Made by a program: the position numbers and the translations under genes
In this document: positions 23,329 through 34,440 of the stretch, piece by piece
Numbering within the stretch: the stretch's first letter is position 1
Layout of the letters: the number at the start of each line of letters is the position of its first letter
Notes under the pieces: generated by a model
Told to the model about the DNA's origin: nothing
The model's input: only the letters and a program-made list of their open reading frames with translations
Databases searched by the model: none
Assembly (NCBI GenBank): GCA_030144725.1
Contig: JASKMD010000010.1
Span: forward strand, 1,312,666 to 1,376,665
Length of the DNA: 64,000 nucleotides
Reading direction: 5' to 3'
Origin: Haematococcus lacustris
Taxonomy: Eukaryota > Chlorophyta > Chlorophyceae > Chlamydomonadales > Haematococcaceae

Positions 23329-25789
23329 GGGTGGGGTCTAGCAGCTCCTTCCACACCTTCGCACACGGCTGGCCCGCCTGAGCACCCACAGCCAGCTGGT
23401 CCACCGTGTCGGCCCGCGGGGCGGGCTGAGCAACTGGCTGCCTGCCCCCACGCCGCTGGTGGGCCTCCAGCTGCCGCTCAGCCCGCTGGGCCGCCCTCAT
23501 CTGCGGCGAGGGTCGCTGGTGCGCCCTGGCGGAGGTGTCCAGCCAGCGAGGCGGTTGGCTGCCCTGCACCTCCTCGGGGAGCCGCTCCTCCGCATCCCTG
23601 CCCTGCTGTTCCCGCTCCCCCGCTGCCCCCTGGTCTGCCACCTGTTGCGCGCTAGCCTCCCACTTGAGCTCCAGCTCCCTCAAGGCTCCATCAGCCACCG
23701 CTGCCACCTCCGGGTCACCCGCTGCCCGGGGGGGGCGCACACCCCACAGCGCAGGCCACAGGCCCCCATTGGGTGGGTAGAGGGGGTCGGCACTGACGCG
23801 CTGGAGCTGGTGGAGGCGCACCCTGGCATGCTTGACCGAGAAGTCCAGCAGGGTGGTGGTGCCCATGCCCCACACCTGAGGGTCCAGCTGCAGGTGAGCC
23901 CAGGGGCCCAAGAGCCACTCCTCCTTAGGCCAGGTGCCAGGCCCCTCGTCAGCTGGGCCGACAGCAAGGTCTCCCGCCCCGCCCCCTGCTCCCCTACGCC
24001 CTGCACCTCCTCCACGCCCTCCCCCCCTGCCCCCGCCCCGCCCCCTTGCCCGCCCCCCTCCCCTGCCCGCCCCCCTGGCCCCTCCTAGCTCCTGCCCCTG
24101 AGCCTGCTCCTGCGCCATGTGACGCTGGGCGGGTAGAGGTAGGAGGTGGGTGGCTCGCTCCTCCGGGGTCAGCCTGTAGCTGGGCTTGTTGAGCCGGGCC
24201 ACCGCTGCTGGCTCCCAGGCCGCCCCCTCCTCCGCCCAGAAAGCCCCAAGGGGACCCTGCCCTGTGGGGTCTAGAGGGTAGAGGCGGCCGTTGGGGCCCA
24301 CCCAGTGGGAGGGCTGGAGCATGGGGGTGCGCCGCATCACAAACCCCACCCCTGGCCCAACACTCAGGCACTCCCACTCCGGCCGTGGAGGCTGCAAGCG
24401 GTCCACCATGCCCTGCCAGGGCTCGGGGAGGCAAGCCCTGACCAGATCCGCAGCCCAGCGGGCCTCCCCCTCCAGCTGGTGGCTGTGGAGGGCCTCCCTC
24501 ACGTGGCGGACGTGGGTCCAACCCTGCTCAGCTGCTGCCTCCCTAGCTGCTGGGTTCAAGCGGACTTGCGCGTTGTACCACAGCGGCTCCGCCAGCACCG
24601 AGAAGAAGGACTGGCTAGCGGGGGGCACCACACGGAACAGCTTGAGCTCAGCAAGGGCCGCCACGTGAGCTTGCAGCCGCGGGCTGATGCCTCGCGAGGG
24701 GGGGGCGGTGGGGTCAGTGATGACCCAGGTGCTGAGGCCGTGGGAGGGATCTGCCAGCAGGCTGTGGGTCAGAGGCTGCCAGGGTCGAACCCTGGGCGCC
24801 CAGAGCTGGGCCAGCATCTTCGCCAGCATGGCCGTGCTGGGGACCCCCAGGTCGGGAAGCCCCACCCCTCCCTCCCCCCGGGGCATCACGCAGATGGCCT
24901 TGCTAGGGTAGAGGCGGCTGCTGTTGGGGCTGCGCTCCTGGGGCAAGTCTGAGGCTGCCACGAAGCGGTTGACAGCCAAGGCCATGGCCTGCGCCAGAGC
25001 AGCGGAGGGTTGCACGAAGGCCATCTGGTAGATGGACTTGGAGGCCAGGCACTGTTGTGCCACCTGCACCCGCCCCAGGAGGTTGAGGCCTTGGGGCCGC
25101 CAAGGGAGGGAGGCTGCCATCATGGCCGCCGCCGCCCCACCGAAGGCGGCCTCGCTGGTGGCAGCGTAGGAGGCCGCCCCAAGAGGGACCCCCAGGTGGC
25201 GCACGGGCACCCCCACTCGCACAGCTGGGATGACCACCTCCGGCTCCTGCTCCCCACCCTGCTCCCACCCGCCCTGCTGCTGCCCTTGCCCGCCACCTTC
25301 CCCCGGCCCACCCCCTAGCCCCTGCTCGCCTACCTGCCCCTGCCCGCCCCCTTCCCCCCCGTCACCCCCCCATGCTCCCCTCCCCGCCCCCTCGGGGCCC
25401 GAGCCCTCCTGGTTACCCGGCCCAGGCTCTGGCTGGGCGCACGGCAGGGCTGAGCTCTTGCTCGCGCTAAGCGCAGGGCCCCCAGCGGCGCGGAACAGGC
25501 CCAGGGCCTCCACTACCACCTTCCCGTCTCTGACCCGATCGAGCACCACGATGGTGAGGTCGTCCGCATACTCCTTGGAAGGGAGCGCGGGGGTTAGGAC
25601 GGCCCTGTGCATGGCCAGAGGGCTGGAGGGAATGATTGGGGTGCTGATGCGGCCTGCCATCTGGAGCGAGCTGAGGTAGCTGACCAGCGGCTGGAGGACG
25701 ATGCACCAGTAGAGCGGGGAGGCCCCGCTGCCCTGCGGCACCCCTGATGCAAGAGGGAAGTTGTCGTTGAGGTGGCCGTTGACCAGCAC
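23291..25789 (-). pseudogene. LINE reverse transcriptase palm to linker, unit D (about 832 codons)
   Basis: The frame enters in the RT palm (FPLASGVPQGSGASPLYWC), continues to the catalytic EYADDLTIVV (about 25559-25573) and the KS-containing motif, then a Gly/Gln-rich insertion, the post-RT region and the Gly/Arg linker. It is truncated at WKELLDPT by the insert. The last residues (QGDAGTVHFEVT) are insert-derived. The upstream fingers of the RT (YRPIMLLNCAVC) lie in another frame. Both RT motifs needed for catalysis (VPQG and YADD) are intact in this copy. Confidence 0.75.
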
Positions 25790-27455
25790 CTGGCTTGTGG
25801 CCCCCCGGTGCAGCAGCTAAGCCCAGCGCACATGCCCCTCCCGGCAGAACCCCATGGCCTCCATCGTGTCCATCGTCTGGCAAGCCCCGGGACACGTTGT
25901 CACAGGCCCCCGCTAGGTCCAGCAATAACAACCAGGCTGGGCTGCCCCGCTACTGCAGGTACTCTAACAGGTCTAGGTGGAACTGCATGCTGTCGCTGAT
26001 GTCCCTGCCCAGGATGAAAGCGGACTGGGAGGGGGACACCAGCAGGGCCAACGGCAGCTGCAACCGGTCCTCCACTGCCATGGCCACCAGGCACACAGCG
26101 CAGTTGAGGAGCATGATGGGGCGGTAGCCGGCCACCTGTCCCTCGGCTTGCCAGCCTTGGGCACGAGGGTGATGATGCCGGTCAGAAACTCAGCCATGGG
26201 GGCAGGGTCAGCGGTGTCTGCCAAGGCCTCTTGCAACATGGAATGCAGCGGCCGCCCCAGCTCCAGCCACAGCCGGTCATAGACCTCCATGGGCAGCCCC
26301 TCTAACCCAAGGGCCTTGGTGTGAGAGCAGCCCTGCAGAGCTCGGCCCAGCTCCTCCTTTGACAGCATAGGGCTGCCATCGGGGCCCTCGGGAGCCCTAG
26401 CCTGGGTGGCGTGGCTGCGTAGACTCCAGCGGGCTCTGCGGCTGAGCAGTGGTGCTGGAAAGCCGTGCACGCTGCCTTCATCCCGGCCGGCGTGGTGAGG
26501 TCTGCAGGTCACGCTGCGCGCGACGCTGGGCCCGTAAGAACTGCTGGGCGCGCATGGCCAGGCCCTGCTTGAGGCGGGCCCACCTGGCCCTGTGCCCATC
26601 CCTAGCCAACCCCAGCTGACTCGCAGCCTCGTGGTGCTGTGCCTCCGCCCGAAGGAAGTCCTTGAGACAGTCCAGGAGGTCAGGGTGTCCAAAGTGGGAT
26701 CTCTCTTGGAGGAGTGCAGATGGCGCCACGGGTCCACCAGCCCCCACCAGCTACCGCAGCTGGTGCGCCCCCTGGCCCCGGCTGCCAGCCCAGGCATCCC
26801 CATGCTGCGAGCACTGCGGGATGCCCACTCTATCCACTAGGGCCAGGATGCAGTTGAAGTCGCCACCCATGAAGAGGAGGCGGCGGTCGGCGTTTGGCGG
26901 CAGGCAAGCAGGGAGGCACTCGGAGTAAAACGCTGGCCGCTCTGCCTTCTGCGCCGGGGCGTACACGCACACTAGGGACACTGGCATGCCTGCGAGCTCC
27001 CCGTCCACCCGCAGCACTCGCCCCTGGGCCCCTCTGCCTGCAGCTGCACTTGGGTGCACCCCTTGAGGATGGTGGGGGACTTGACCAACACCACGCAGCC
27101 CTGGGAGCTGCCGGTGCCAGGGGTATAACATGACTGACGTCGCCACGCAGGCTTGGCCTTTGAGAGGGCTTCGGCCCACTGCCACACGCTCTCCGCCCTA
27201 TGACACGTTTGGGGAAAGATCCCTGCGCCGGGCTGTCAGCGGCTCAGTCTAGCAGGGCCTGCAGCTTGTGCGGCTGGGCTAGGCCCTGCACATTGAGGTC
27301 GACCGCCATGAACCTGGCGGCAACACCTGGGCGCTGCATGGCTAAGTCCTGACGCCCCCGCGCGGGCTACACGTATGTAGAGGAGGGTGGGTGGGTTATG
27401 AAGGGGAGGCGGACCTGGCAAAGGGGTGGGGCCGGGGGGAGGGGCCGGTATGGGC

Positions 27456-28760
27456 TCAATGCAGGCCATCTAGGCCCCAAGATGCCGAAGGCGGAGGCAG
27501 GTGGAGGGCACTGCGCAGGTGGAGGGCACTGCGCCGCACAGGCCCACTCGGATGTCCCTCCCCAACCGATGCCCCTCCACGCTCTCTCCCCCGGCGCCCG
27601 CACCGCCCCCGCCCCATTGCCCGCCCCCCTCCCTTGCCCACCCCTCTGGCCCCTCTCTGCTCCTGCCCTTGAGCCTGACCCTGCGCCCCGTGACGCTGGG
27701 CGGGTAGAAGGCGGAGATGGGTAGCTCGCTCCTCCGGGGTCAGCCTGTAGCTGGGCTTGTTGAGCCGGGCCACCGCAGCTGGCTCCCATGCCCGGAATAC
27801 CCCGTGGGGCCCATGCCCTGTGGGGTCTAGGGGATAGAGGCGGCCGTTGGGTCCCACCAAGTGGGAGGGCTGAAGCATGGGGGTGCGCCGCATCACAAAA
27901 CCCACCCCTGGCCCAGCCCCTGGCCCAACCACGTCAGCAGTGCAACGAGCCTCTCCCTCTAGTTGGGGGCGGTAAAGGGCCTCCCGCACGTGGCGGACGC
28001 TAGACCAGCCCTGCTCAGCTGCCGCCTCCCTTGCTGCCGGGTTCAAGCGGACTTGCGCGTTGTACCACAGCGGCTCCGCCAGCACCGTGAGGAAGGACTG
28101 GCTAGCGGGGGGCACCGCACGGAACAGCTTGAGCTCAGCCAGGGCCGCCACGTGAGCTTGCAGCCGCGGGCTGATGCCTCGCGAGGGGGGGGCGGTGGGG
28201 TCGGTGATGACCCACGTGCTGAGGCCGTGGGAGGGGTCTGCCAGCAGGCAGTGGGTCAGAGGCTGCCATGGTCGAACCCTGGGCGACCAGAGCTGGGCCA
28301 GCATCTTCGCCAGCATGGCCGTGCTGGTGACCCCCAGGTCGGGAAGCCCCACCCCTCCCTCCCCCCGGGGCATCACGCAGATGGCCTTGTTAGGGTAGAG
28401 GCGGCTGCTGTTGGGGCTGCGCTCCTGGGGCAGGTCTGAGGCTGCCACAAAGCGGTTGACAGCCAAGGCCATGGCCACCGCCAGAGCAGCGGAGGGTTGC
28501 ACGAAGGCCATTTGGTAGATGGACTTGGAGGCCAGGCACTGTTGTGCCACCTGCACCCGCCCCAGGACGTTGAGGCCTTGGGGCCGCCAAGGCAGGGAGG
28601 CTGCCATCATGGCCGCGGCCGCCCCCCCGAGGGCGGCCTCGCTGGTGGCATCGTAGGAGGCCGCCCCAAGAGGGACCCCAGGTGGTGCACGGGCACCCCC
28701 ACTCGGACAGCTGGGATGACCACCTCCGGCTCCTGCTCCCCACCCTGCTCCCGCCCGCAC
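27456..28760 (-). pseudogene. LINE post-RT reading frame, short form (434 codons)
   Basis: This open frame covers the post-RT region, the W/Y-rich segment and a shortened Gly/Arg linker. An internal deletion then joins the linker to the codons that in long units read HRVGRDIRVGLCGAVPST, now out of frame, so the protein ends ASWGLDGLH. Equivalent frames lie at 30943-32247, 55398-56702, 58885-60189 and 62372-63676. The zinc knuckle is absent from all of them. Confidence 0.75.
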
Positions 28761-30080
28761 TGCTGCTGCCCTTGCCCGCCACCTTCCCCCGGCCCACCCC
28801 CTAGCCCCTGCTCGCCCACCTGCCCCTGCCCGCCCCCTTCCCCCCCGTCACCCCCCCTTCCTCCCCTCCCCGCCCCCTCGGGGCCCGAGCCCTCCTGGTT
28901 ACCCGGCTCAGGCTCTGGCTGGGCGCACGGCAGGGCTGAGCTCTTGCTCACGCTCAGCGCAGGGCCCCCAGCGGCGCGGAACAGGCCCAGGGCCTCCACT
29001 ACCACCTTCCCGTCTCTGACCCGATCGAGCACCACGATGGTGAGGTCGTCCGCATACTCCTTGGAAGGGAGCGCGGGGGTTAGGACGGCCCTGTGCATGG
29101 CCAGAGGGCTGGAGGGAATGATGGGGGTGCTGATGCGGCCTGCCATCTGGAGCGAGCTGAGGTAGCTGACCAGCGGCTGGAGGACGATGCACCAGTAGAG
29201 CGGGGAGGCCCCGCTGCCCTGCGGCACCCCTGACGCAAGAGGGAAGCTGTCGTTGAGGTGGCCGTTGACCAGCACCTGGCTTGTGGCCCCCCGGTGCAGC
29301 AGCTAAGCCCAGCGCACATGCCCCTCCCGGCAGAACCCCATGGCCTCCATCGTGTCCATCGTCTGGCAAGCCCCGGGACACGTTGTCACAGGCCCCCGCT
29401 AGGTCCAGCAATAACAACCAGGCTGGGCTGCCCCGCTACTGCAGGTACTCTAACAGGTCTAGGTGGAACTGCATGCTGTCGCTGATGTCCCTGCCCAGGA
29501 TGAAAGCGGACTGGGAGGGGGACACCAGCAGGGCCAACGGCAGCTGCAACCGGTCCTCCACTGCCATGGCCACCAGGCACACAGCGCAGTTGAGGAGCAT
29601 GATGGGGCGGTAGCCGGCCACCTGTCCCTCGGCTTGCCAGCCTTGGGCACGAGGGTGATGATGCCGGTCAGAAACTCAGCCATGGGGGCAGGGTCAGCGG
29701 TGTCTGCCAAGGCCTCTTGCAACATGGAATGCAGCGGCCGCCCCAGCTCCAGCCACAGCCGGTCATAGACCTCCATGGGCAGCCCCTCTAACCCAAGGGC
29801 CTTGGTGTGAGAGCAGCCCTGCAGAGCTCGGCCCAGCTCCTCCTTTGACAGCATAGGGCTGCCATCGGGGCCCTCGGGAGCCCTAGCCTGGGTGGCGTGG
29901 CTGCGTAGACTCCAGCGGGCTCTGCGGCTGAGCAGTGGTGCTGGAAAGCCGTGCACGCTGCCTTCACCCCGGCCGGCGTGGTGAGGTCTGCAGGTCACGC
30001 TGCGCGCGACGCTGGGCCCGTAAGAACTGCTGGGCGCGCATGGCCAGGCCCTGCTTGAGGCGGGCACACTTGGCCCTGTG
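28607..30080 (-). pseudogene. LINE reverse transcriptase remnant, unit E
   Basis: The RT motifs occur in order but in changing frames: GLEGLPMEVYDRLWLELGRP and LTGIITLVPKAGKPRD (about 29810-29640), then GYRPIMLLNCAVCLVAMAV and SAFILGRDISD (29621-29436), LLLLDLAGACDNVSRG (about 29415), VLVNGHLNDSFPLASGVPQG (about 29275) and EYADDLTIVVLD (about 29058). At least two frame changes and an in-frame TGA/TAG separate the blocks. The RT family is certain; the copy is dead. Confidence 0.8.
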
Positions 30081-30237
30081 CCCATCCCTAGCCAACCCCA
30101 GCTGACTCGCAGCCTCGTGGTGCTGTGCCTCCGCCCGAAGGAAGTCCTTGAGACAGTCCAGGAGGTCAGGGTTGTCCAAAGTGGGATCTCTCTTGGAGGA
30201 GTGCAGATGGCGCCACGGGTCCACCAGCCCCCACCAG

Positions 30238-30674
30238 CTACCGCAGCTGGTGCGCCCCCTGGCCCCGGCTGCCAGCCCTGGCATCCCCATGCTGCGAGCA
30301 CTGCGGGATGCCCACTCTATCCACTAGGGCCAGGATGCAGTTGAAGTCGCCACCCATGAGGAGGAGGCGGCGGTCGGCGTTTGGCGGCAGGCAAGCAAGG
30401 AGGCACTCGGAGTTGAACGCTGGCCGCTCTGCCTTCTGCGCCGGGGCGTACACGCACACTAGGGACACTGGCATGCCTGCGAGCTCCCCGTCCACCCGCA
30501 GCACTCGCCCCTGGGCCCCTCTGCCTGCAGCTGCACTTGGGTGCACCCCTTGAGGATGGTGGGGGACTTGACCAACACCACGCAGCCCTGGGAGCTGCCG
30601 GTGCCAGGGGTATAACATGACTGACGTCGCCACGCAGGCTTGGCCTTTGAGAGGGCTTCGGCCCACTGCCACAC
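30238..30674 (-). pseudogene. LINE endonuclease (EEP/APE-like) remnant, unit E
   Basis: The N-terminal strand (VDLNVQGLAQPHKLQALL) lies upstream at about 30800-30730 and is followed by a stop. The middle part is split over two frames: CYTPGTGSSQGCVVLVK, then VSLVCVYAPAQKAERPAF. The catalytic GGDFNC motif near 30352 is followed by LVDRVG, and LVDPWRHLHSSKRD sits in yet another frame near 30220. These are the motifs of apurinic-type LINE endonucleases. The three frame changes are shared by every unit, and the C-terminal SRID-type motif is missing. Confidence 0.75.
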
Positions 30675-32665
30675 GCTCTCCGCCCTATGACACGTTTGGG
30701 GAAAGATCCCTGCGCCGGGCTGTCAGCGGCTCAGTCTAGCAGGGCCTGCAGCTTGTGCGGCTGGGCTAGGCCCTGCACACTGAGGTCGACCGCCATGAAC
30801 CTGGCGGCAACACCTGGGCGCTGCATGGCTAAGTCCTGACGCCCCCGCACGGGCTACGCGTATGTAGAGGAGGGTGGGTGGGTTATGAAGGGGAGGCGGA
30901 CCTGGCAAAGGGGTGGGGCCGGGGGGAGGGGCCGGTATGGGCTCAATGCAGGCCATCTAGGCCCCAAGATGCCGAAGGCGGAGGCAGGTGGAGGGCACTG
31001 CGCAGGTGGAGGGCACTGCGCCGCACAGGCCCACTCGGATGTCCCTCCCCAACCGATGCCCCTCCACGCTCTCTCCCCCGGCGCCCGCACCGCCCCCGCC
31101 CCATTGCCCGCCCCCCTCCCTTGCCCACCCCTCTGACCCCTCTCTGCTCCTGCCCTTGAGCCTGACCCTGCGCCCCGTGACGCTGGGCGGGTAGAAGGCG
31201 GAGATGGGTAGCTCGCTCCTCCGGGGTCAGCCTGTAGCTGGGCTTGTTGAGCCGGGCCACCGCAGCTGGCTCCCATGCCCGGAATACCCCGTGGGGCCCA
31301 TGCCCTGTGGGGTCTAGGGGGTAGAGGCGGCCGTTGCGTCCCACCAAGTGGGAGGGCTGAAGCATGGGGGTGCGCCGCATCACAAAACCCACCCCTGGCC
31401 CAACCCCTGGCCCAACCAGGTCAGCAGTGCAACGAGCCTCTCCCTCTAGTTGGGGGCGGTAAAGGGCCTCCCGCACGTGGCGGACGCTAGACCAGCCCTG
31501 CTCAGCTGCCGCCTCCCTTGCTGCCGGGTTCAAGCGGACTTGCGCGTTGTACCACAGCGGCTCCGCCAGCACCGTGAAGAAGGACTGGCTAGCGGGGGGC
31601 ACCGCACGGAACAGCTTGAGCTCAGCCAGGGCCGCCACGTGAGCTTGCAGCCGCGGGCTGATGCCTCGCGAGGGGGGGGCGGTGGGGTCGGTGATGACCC
31701 ACGTGCTGAGGCCGTGGGAGGGGTCTGCCAGCAGGCAGTGGGTCAGAGGCTGCCATGGTCGAACCCTGGGCGACCAGAGCTGGGCCAGCATCTTCGCCAG
31801 CATGGCCGTGCTGGTGACCCCCAGGTCGGGAAGCCCTACCCCTCCCTCCCCCCGGGGCATCACGCAGATGGCCTTGTTAGGGTAGAGGCGGCTGCTGTTG
31901 GGGCTGCGCTCCTGGGGCAGGTCTGAGGCTGCCACAAAGCGGTTGACAGCCAAGGCCATGGCCACCGCCAGAGCAGCGGAGGGTTGCACGAAGGCCATTT
32001 GGTAGATGGACTTGGAGGCCAGGCACTGTTGTGCCACCTGCACCCGCCCCAGGACGTTGAGGCCTTGGGGCCGCCAAGGCAGGGAGGCTGCCATCATGGC
32101 CGCGGCCGCCCCCCCGAGGGCGGCCTCGCTGGTGGCATCGTAGGAGGCCGCCCCAAGAGGGACCCCAGGTGGTGCACGGGCATCCCCACTCGGACAGCTG
32201 GGATGACCACCTCCGGCTCCTGCTCCCCACCCTGCTCCCGCCCGCACTGCTGCTGCCCTTGCCCGCCACCTTCCCCCGGCCCACCCCCTAGCCCCTGCTC
32301 GCCCACCTGCCCCTGCCCGCCCCCTTCCCCCCCGTCACCCCCCCTTCCTCCCCTCCCCGCCCCCTCGGGGCCCGAGCCCTCCTGGTTACCCGGCTCAGGC
32401 TCTGGCTGGGCGCACGGCAGGGCTGAGCTCTTGCTCACGCTCAGGGCAGGGCCCCCAGCGGCGCGGAACAGGCCCAGGGCCTCCACTACCACCTTCCCGT
32501 CTCTGACCCGATCGAGCACTACGATGGTGAGGTCGTCCGCATACTCCTTGGAAGGGAGCGCGGGGGTTAGGACGGCCCTGTGCATGGCCAGAGGGCTGGA
32601 GGGAATAATGGGGGTGCTGATGCGGCCTGCCATCTGGAGCGAGCTGAGGTAGCTGACCAGCGGCT

Positions 32666-32799
32666 CACTCGTAGGAATTAGCAGCCAGGCCCCTAGACCG
32701 ACTTTGGCCTTTTGGGCTGAAACTTTGCACATTGGTAGCTTGTAATGTAAGCAAGTCAAACCCCGAAAAATCAGGCCAAAAAAATCAAAGGTTGGGGCT
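32666..32799 (+). repeat. Left terminal inverted repeat of the giant element
   Basis: It starts CACTCGTAGGAATTAGCAGC and contains GACCGACTTTGGCC, GGGCTGAAACTTTGC, TGTAATGTAAGCAAGTCAA and CAGGCCAAAAAA. All of these are matched in inverse orientation at the right end. Confidence 0.9.
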
Positions 32800-32818
32800 C
32801 AGTGATCCGTGGCGTTTT

Positions 32819-34280
32819 GTTCAGTGTATTCAGTGCTAGGGTTCAGTGTGTTCAGTGCATGGTTCAGTGCATTCAGTGCATGGTTCAGTGGATTCAGTGC
32901 TAGGGTTCAGTGTGTTTAGTGCATGGTTCAGTGTTTTCAGTGTATGGTTCAGTGTTTCAGTGCATGGTTCAGTGTTTTCAGTGCATGGTTCAGTGTGTTC
33001 AGTGCTAGGGTTCAGTGTGTTCAGTGCATGGTTCAGTGTTTTCAGTGCATGGTTCAGTGTGTTCAGTGCATGGTTCAGTGTTTTCAGTGCATATTCAGTG
33101 TGTTCAGTGCTAGGGTTCAGTGTGTTCAGTGCTAGAGTTCAGTGCGTTCAGTGCATTGTTCAGTGTGTTCAGTGCATGGTTCAGTGCATTCAGTGCATGG
33201 TTCAGTGCATTCAGTGCTAGGGTTCAGTGTGTTCAGTGCATGGTTCAGTGTTTTCAGTGTATAGTTCAGTGTTTTCAGTGCATGGTTCAGTGTGTTCAGT
33301 GCATGGTTCAGTGTGTTCAGTGCATGGTTCAGTGCATCCAGTGCATGGTTCAGTGTGTTCAGTGCTTGGTTCAGTGCATTCAGTGCTAGGGTTCAGTGTG
33401 TTCAGTGCATGGTTCAGTGCATTCAGTGCATGGTTCAGTGTGTTCAGTGCATGGTTCAGTGCATCCAGTGCATGGTTCAGTGTGTTCAGTGCTTGGTTCA
33501 GTGCATTCAGTGCTAGGGTTCAGTGTGTTCAGTGCATGGTTCAGTGTTTTCAGTGCTAGGGTTCAGTGTGTTCAGTGCTTGATTCAGTGCATTCAGTGTT
33601 CGGGGTCAGTGTGTTCAGTGCAGGGTTCAGTGCATTCAGTGCTAGGGTACAGTGTGTTCAGTGCATGGTTCAGTGTGTTCAGTGCTAGTGTTCAGTGTGT
33701 TCAGTGCTTGATTCAGTGCATCCAGTGCTCGGGGTCAGTGTGTTCAGTGCAGGGTTCAGTGCATTCAGTGCTAGGGTTCAGTGTGTTCAGTGCAGGGTTC
33801 AGTGTGTTCAGTGCTAGGGTTCAGTGTGTTCAGTGCATGGTTCAGTGTGTTCAGTGCATTGGTTCAGTGCGTTCAGTGCTATGTTCAGTGTGTTCAGTGC
33901 TAAGGTTCAGTGCGTTCAGTGCTATGTTCAGTGTGTTCAGTGCTGATATTCAGTGTTTTCAGTGCATGGTTCAGTGTGTTCAGTGCATGGGTTCAGTGCA
34001 TTCAGTGCTGATATTCAGTGTTTTCAGTGCTGATGTTCAGTGTGTTGAGTGCATGGTTCAGTGCGTTCAGTGTGTGTGTTCAGTGTGTTCAGTGCCTTTA
34101 TTCAGTGCATTCAGTGCTAGGGTTCAGTGTGTTCAGTGCCATGTTCAGTGTGTTCAGTGCATGGTTCAGTGCGTTCAGTGCTATGTTCAGTGTGTTCAGT
34201 GCTGATATTCAGTGTTCTCATTGCTGATGTTCAGTGTGTTCAGTGCATGTGTTCAGTGTGTTCAGTGCTAGGGTTCAGTG
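32819..34280 (+). repeat. Left subterminal heptamer array (TTCAGTG)
   Basis: About 1.46 kb of TTCAGTG repeated roughly every 9-11 bases, mostly as GTTCAGTGTGTTCAGTGCAT-type pairs with a period of about 19-21 bp and spacers such as GCTAGG and GCATGG. Long frames across it (VQCVQC, FSVFSAW) are artefacts of the repeat. Arrays of short motifs next to TIRs are typical transposase-binding regions of CACTA-like elements. Confidence 0.9.
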
Positions 34281-34440
34281 CTTCTATTTAGCATGCTCTG
34301 GCCTATTGTCTAGAACATTCAGCACAATGGTCATAATGTCCATGCATACATCAACTGTCCATGCCTGGAAGTAACCTAGTGCGTATGCGGAAGTATAGGC
34401 TGCATTCATGCAACTATAATGCTCCAAGAGCTGGGGGCCT
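34281..34440 (-). other. 3' flank of the transposase gene
   Basis: A unique sequence between the left subterminal array and the transposase stop codon. It presumably holds the 3' UTR. No TGTAA signal in the sense direction was found here. Confidence 0.4.

Larger units (their letters stand above)
17444..27366 (-). mobile_element. LINE unit D (long form), split by an LTR-like insert
   Basis: The unit consists of 17444-18680 (3' UTR, C-terminus, zinc knuckle) and 23329-27366 (post-RT region, RT, endonuclease, leader), separated by the 18681-23328 insert. It is the best RT copy. Its zinc knuckle has lost the first cysteine (TGC to AGC, near 18541), and the endonuclease-RT spacer has an extra one-base deletion near 26687. 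The 3' end lacks oligo(A). Confidence 0.85.
27367..30853 (-). mobile_element. LINE unit E (3,487-bp short form, complete period)
   Basis: A full short unit. Minus strand from 30853: leader, endonuclease, RT, post-RT, shortened linker, and a tail ending at the next leader. It retains the RT motif FPLASGVPQG that is lost in F-H (its GCGGCACCCCTGACG text near 29221). The period is set by the identical anchors at 27367 and 30854. Confidence 0.9.

Noticed and set aside
23459..24088. Plus-strand frames of 200 or more codons over LINE units
   Set aside because: They are antisense shadows of the GC-rich minus-strand ORF2; the RT, endonuclease and zinc motifs are all on the minus strand.
33396..34205. 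Open frames of up to 269 codons (VQCVQC/FSVFSAW repeats) in the left subterminal array, and up to 513 codons at the right end
   Set aside because: They are translations of a simple heptamer array, are open in several frames, and have no domain; they are not genes.
32819..34280. CRISPR array
   Set aside because: The repeats are 7-20 bp without unique spacers, in a eukaryotic transposon; there are no cas genes.
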